Positions 60,968 through 64,000 of a stretch of 64,000 nt of DNA are shown one piece after another. Source of the DNA: Desulfobulbus rhabdoformis (lineage in GTDB: Bacteria; Desulfobacterota; Desulfobulbia; Desulfobulbales; Desulfobulbaceae); assembly GCF_016919065.1 (NCBI RefSeq), contig NZ_JAFFQA010000004.1, positions 62,001 through 126,000 of the forward strand. Reading direction: 5' to 3'. Under the pieces are notes generated by a model that did no database searches, had not been told where the DNA came from, and was given only the letters and a program-made list of their open reading frames with translations. Made by a program: the position numbers and the translations under genes. Within the stretch, counting starts at the first letter, position 1. Each line of letters opens with the position of its first letter.

Positions 60968-62074
60968 CTAACTGCAGACGGATTCACGCGAGGGTAAAAA
61001 ACACCCCTCGGCCAGATCGATCCCTTGAAGAAGCACTCCCTTTTCCTGGTAGAGGCTGCCGATGAGTCCACTCTGGCAGCGATTGATGAGGATGCGTAGC
61101 GGCACCTGGGGCAGGGTCAGCATTTCATAGTCTGTATCCGCGTCCCCGGCGACCAGTACCGGCGTGCCATCGATACGGGTCCTGATGATCTCCGCCTTCC
61201 CTTCGCGAAAGGTCACCGGGTAATCGGGATAGGAGTCAATACTCAATCTATCTTGAGAATCCCGCAGAACTCGAATGCCATAGATATGGTCGCGATCCAC
61301 GGGAAAGCCAAGACGGGGAGCGGCTCCTTCCACCAGCCACTCCGTACTGGCAGAGATGACATAGCGTTCAATGTTCAGGGCCTTCAGTTGCGCCATGAGC
61401 GTCTGGATTTCCGGGTAAGCATGAAGGCCAAGGGGATAACTGGCGCTTATGGTGCCAATCGGGTCGGGAGCTTTGACCTCCAGGGTGACTTGGCTCAGTG
61501 GCTCCAGCTCCGCCTGGTCAACCACGTCCACTGCAAGTTGTCGGACTTCCTGGCTGGTAAAGCCGGCAAGCATCTTTGCCATAAAGGGGAGCACGAAGCG
61601 AGGGCCTAAATGTTCTGCCTTACGGGCCTGTGCCGTACTCCAGAGCAGCAGGGTAGAGAAGAGGGGATAGTCACTCCCTTGCAGGGCCCTCTCGATCTCC
61701 CCTGCCTGAATCAAGGGGTAAAGCCTGGCGTAAGCGGCAAGGAGTGTTGCGCGCACGGCGGCCATGGGCCGCCCGGCCAGTGTGCCCTCTTCCGGCGGCA
61801 GGATTGCCGCTAACTCATCGGGTGTGATTCGGTAGCGCAGGTGCTCTATCTGATAGCGAAACAGAGCCTGCCCGATATCGCGAAAGATGCAGGTATTATC
61901 AAAATCGAAAATGGCGACAGGTCTTGCCAGCGACGAATCTTCAGAAAGTTGTCTGAGGGTTTGAGTGATTGTTGCCAGGTTTTCAGGGAGCCAGTTGCTC
62001 TTCTGTGGCGGTGTGTCTGCGGTTTGGGTCGTTGTGCCTGAGGATGTCATCTCGTGGTGATTGGGGGAAGTCAT
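60968..62074 (-). CDS. HAD-superfamily phosphatase, SerB/phosphocholine-phosphatase-like
   Basis: 368 residues from ATG 62074; ATG 62050 is equally possible. All four HAD motifs: I AIFDFDNTCIFRD (nucleophile Asp), II YVISASTEWL (Ser), III REGKAEIIRT (Lys), IV VLVAGDADTDYEML. The cap is helical and large, as in PSP-like phosphatases acting on small phosphoesters. The substrate is unknown. The N-terminal 25 residues are Ser/Thr-rich and probably disordered or not translated. Confidence 0.8.
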   Translation of the reverse strand: MTSPNHHEMTSSGTTTQTADTPPQKSNWLPENLATITQTLRQLSEDSSLARPVAIFDFDNTCIFRDIGQALFRYQIEHLRYRITPDELAAILPPEEGTLAGRPMAAVRATLLAAYARLYPLIQAGEIERALQGSDYPLFSTLLLWSTAQARKAEHLGPRFVLPFMAKMLAGFTSQEVRQLAVDVVDQAELEPLSQVTLEVKAPDPIGTISASYPLGLHAYPEIQTLMAQLKALNIERYVISASTEWLVEGAAPRLGFPVDRDHIYGIRVLRDSQDRLSIDSYPDYPVTFREGKAEIIRTRIDGTPVLVAGDADTDYEMLTLPQVPLRILINRCQSGLIGSLYQEKGVLLQGIDLAEGCFLPSRESVCS

Positions 62075-62276
62075 GGGGCTGGTGCTGAGCTGTGTGCAGA
62101 TCAGGACCAGATAGAGTTACGTACGATCTAACCTAAATAGTCGAATAAAGGTAGCGGGATTTTACAGAGAAGGGAAAAGAATTTTTCCTGTCACCACGAA
62201 AAAACGCTCGTGTGCTGCTCTTTTCATAATGTGCAGTTTGATTTACAGGCGCTGATTTTTTGTGCTCATTCCATAA

Positions 62277-62317
62277 AAAAGCCCCGCCCCATCTCGTGAT
62301 GAAAGGGCAGGGCTTTT
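62277..62317 (-). terminator. Terminator of the SulP gene (and spacer to the HAD gene)
   Basis: AAAAGCCC-C-GCCC on the left and GGGC-A-GGGCTTTT on the right, i.e. an 11-bp interrupted GC-rich stem. On the minus strand the stem is followed by a T-run (TTTTTT), so it ends the SulP transcript. The rest of 62075-62338 shows no gene that I can identify. Confidence 0.8.
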
Positions 62318-62338
62318 ATAGGATCGGACAGGTCCTTT

Positions 62339-64000
62339 TTAGCTTTCCACAGGGATATATTTAGTCAGCGGGCAGCTTTTACAGCCTTCGGTGGGCAGGT
62401 CCGGTTGTTCATGGATTTTACTGACGATATCAGCCACCGCAGATTTGGTGTCGGCGTAAAAATTATCCCGGCCAATCTTGTCAAAGAGATGGGTTCTATC
62501 AAGTACATCCAGGATCGGGCCTTTGGCGTTGCAAACACCAAATCCGTAGTTGGCCGCATGCAACCGGTCAACCAGCAGGGCCAGCTCTTCCTCACCTGAG
62601 GCATCGATGTCATTAATACCCGAGGCATCTAGGAGTACGTAGCGCAGATCCGGCATATCATTGCGGAACTTGATGATCTGCTCATCCAAGTAGCTAGCGT
62701 TGGCAAAGAAGAGAGCACCGTCAAAACGAACAACCGCGATATGGCGACAACCGCGCAGACGGTGATGCTCTGCACTTTGCAGTGAACCATCTTTATACAT
62801 GGAGAGTTTGGCCACAACCGGGCGCATGGATTTATAGAGAAAAACACCCATGGACAGGGCCACACCCACCATAATGCCCTTATCCAGATGAGGCGCGTAG
62901 GCCAGAGTTACGAGAAAGCTGATCACCGAGATGATGCCGTCATGCCTCTGCGCCTTCCAGGCATGGACAAAACCTTTGGTGTTCACCAGGCCGATAACCG
63001 CCATCATGATAACCGCCGCCAGAACAGCCTGGGGCAGGTGGTAGAGGAGCGGGGTCAAAAAGAGCAGGGTAATGACAACCACAATTGAGGTGATAACACT
63101 AGAGATACCCGTCATTGCACCTGCCTGGAGGTTCACTGCGGAACGAGAGAAAGAGCCGGAAACTGCGTAACTGGAACCAAAGGATCCGAGAATGTTCGCC
63201 AACCCCTGACCGATGAGTTCTTGGTTAGGGTCGAGTTTCTGACCGGTTTTAGCGGCCATGGCTTTGGCAATGGCAATGGCTTCCATGAAACCGAGCAAGC
63301 TGATGATGATAGCCGTAGGGAAGAGTTTCAGGGCGATGCTGCCGTTAATCTGCGGCATGCTGATGGTGGGCAGACCTTCCGGAATTTTACCGACAATGGC
63401 ACCGCCACCCATGAGCAGGAGGTTGTCGGTTTTCAGTACAGAGTTGCCGACCTTAATGCGCCAGGTGCCACCGTCGGTCTCCATTCCCTCAGGGACCGCA
63501 TCCTTGGGAAAGAAGACGGCAGTTTCACCATCCATCCCCTTTTCAAACTTCATAAGCCGCAGAGTGTGGCGAATTTCACCACTGTGGGCCTGAGCCTGCT
63601 TCATTTTTGCGGTGAGAATTTCAACCTGACTGCTGAGGTTGATCGCTTCCAGAGAGGGACCGTGACCATGGCCGTCATCACTGCTTTTGAGCATCTCCTC
63701 CAACTTTTTACCGACCTCAGCACGTTTTGAACCAAATTGCGCAATAGCTGCAATTTCGTGGTTGAACTCTTCTACAAGTGTCGGCAGGTTTTGCTCCTGA
63801 ATGGTGGCAATATCCACCCGCATGTCGTTGTTAAATCCCGTAAAATAGGAGAGCAGCGTGGTAACGACAACCGCGCAGAGAACCGCCGGAATTTTTGGGT
63901 TCACTCGCTTGAGAAAAACCATGATTGCAACAGCACCCACACCGTAGAGCAGAGTCGGCCAGTGGGTATAATCAAAGGCGGCTTGGGCCACCCGAATCAT
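62339..64000 (-). CDS. SulP-family anion transporter with STAS domain, 5' end outside the window
   Basis: 553 residues visible; the ATG at 64000 falls at the window edge inside a helix (TLLYGVGAVAIMVFLKR), so the N-terminal half of the transporter core is missing. Later helices and motifs are present (GKIPEGLPTISMPQ, LLGFMEAIAIAKAMAAKTG, NILGSFGSSYAVSGSFSRSAVN). A C-terminal STAS domain follows (AVVRFDGALFFANASYLDE; VLLDASGINDIDASG), then a CKSC tail. SulP proteins move sulfate, bicarbonate or other anions. An extra segment of about 140 residues is inserted between GFNNDM and GAIVGKIPEG (63406-63835), with two helical stretches and DDGHGHG. Confidence 0.9.
   Translation of the reverse strand: MIRVAQAAFDYTHWPTLLYGVGAVAIMVFLKRVNPKIPAVLCAVVVTTLLSYFTGFNNDMRVDIATIQEQNLPTLVEEFNHEIAAIAQFGSKRAEVGKKLEEMLKSSDDGHGHGPSLEAINLSSQVEILTAKMKQAQAHSGEIRHTLRLMKFEKGMDGETAVFFPKDAVPEGMETDGGTWRIKVGNSVLKTDNLLLMGGGAIVGKIPEGLPTISMPQINGSIALKLFPTAIIISLLGFMEAIAIAKAMAAKTGQKLDPNQELIGQGLANILGSFGSSYAVSGSFSRSAVNLQAGAMTGISSVITSIVVVITLLFLTPLLYHLPQAVLAAVIMMAVIGLVNTKGFVHAWKAQRHDGIISVISFLVTLAYAPHLDKGIMVGVALSMGVFLYKSMRPVVAKLSMYKDGSLQSAEHHRLRGCRHIAVVRFDGALFFANASYLDEQIIKFRNDMPDLRYVLLDASGINDIDASGEEELALLVDRLHAANYGFGVCNAKGPILDVLDRTHLFDKIGRDNFYADTKSAVADIVSKIHEQPDLPTEGCKSCPLTKYIPVES

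Noticed and set aside
1..64000. tRNA, rRNA, CRISPR, prophage or complete insertion sequence
   Set aside because: I read the gaps for cloverleaf sequences, regular spaced repeats and transposase or phage genes and found none; only small non-autonomous repeats are present.

Overview
The window is a chromosomal segment of a Gram-negative, diderm bacterium. The best guess is a sulfate-reducing or sulfur-disproportionating Desulfobacterota of the Desulfobulbales type. This rests on overall protein style, the fused MurE-MurF, the SulP and DtxR-type genes and the T2SS gene order; it is an inference, not a database result. The signs of an outer membrane are a type II secretion secretin, outer-membrane-type lipoproteins and a meso-DAP-type MurE motif (DNPR). 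Genes are dense, mostly on the + strand, and often overlap by 1 to 14 bases.

Layout. (1) 1-12040: type II secretion operon gspH(partial)-I-J-K-L-M-N-C-D-E, with gspF convergent on the minus strand. GspD carries an unusual C-terminal TPR tail, and the 5' end of gspN lies inside a dispersed repeat. (2) 12161-20876: a DtxR-type regulator with a clear promoter/operator, then information-processing genes: recN, a PP-loop tRNA-thiolation-type enzyme, a CCA-adding enzyme with an HD domain, rlmE, yebC and ruvC-ruvA-ruvB. (3) 21282-32587: an envelope cluster with a secreted SUMF1/FGE-fold protein, a glycine-zipper lipoprotein, a coiled-coil lipoprotein, an S41/PDZ protease, a secreted SH3-like plus VWA protein, a LolCDE/MacB-like ABC ATPase and permease, and a large secreted protein of unknown function. 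The combination matches the TagQRST/PpkA trans-envelope signalling module of type VI secretion. Here no T6SS gene and no kinase domain is present, so it looks like a re-purposed relative.

(4) 32907-49412: the division and cell wall (dcw) cluster, with a sigma70-like promoter followed by three 10-bp-phased MraZ boxes, then mraZ, rsmH, ftsL, a PBP-like gene, murE-murF (fused), mraY, murD, a small zinc-ribbon gene, murG, murC, murB, ftsQ, ftsA, ftsZ and a strong terminator. Two things are wrong with this cluster by textbook standards. The FtsI-position protein has lost all three transpeptidase motifs, and ftsW is absent from its usual slot between murD and murG, where a 77-residue CxxC protein sits instead. 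(5) 49413-64000: a strongly structured intergenic region, a radical SAM protein, an orphan histidine kinase, a MurG-like glycosyltransferase, fetAB (metal export), a hybrid histidine kinase, a DisA-N (diadenylate cyclase-like) protein, nadA, a HAD phosphatase and the 3' part of a SulP transporter with a large extra loop.

Small non-autonomous repeats are scattered between genes. One family (ends TCTTGAATAATT) has three copies, including an internally deleted one, and a cousin that shares the core but has different ends. A second family (CCTGAATCCGTGA) has two copies about 1.8 kb apart in opposite orientation, and a third (AGCATTCA..CAGTGCGTCAG) has two copies. No tRNA, rRNA, CRISPR array or complete transposase gene was found.
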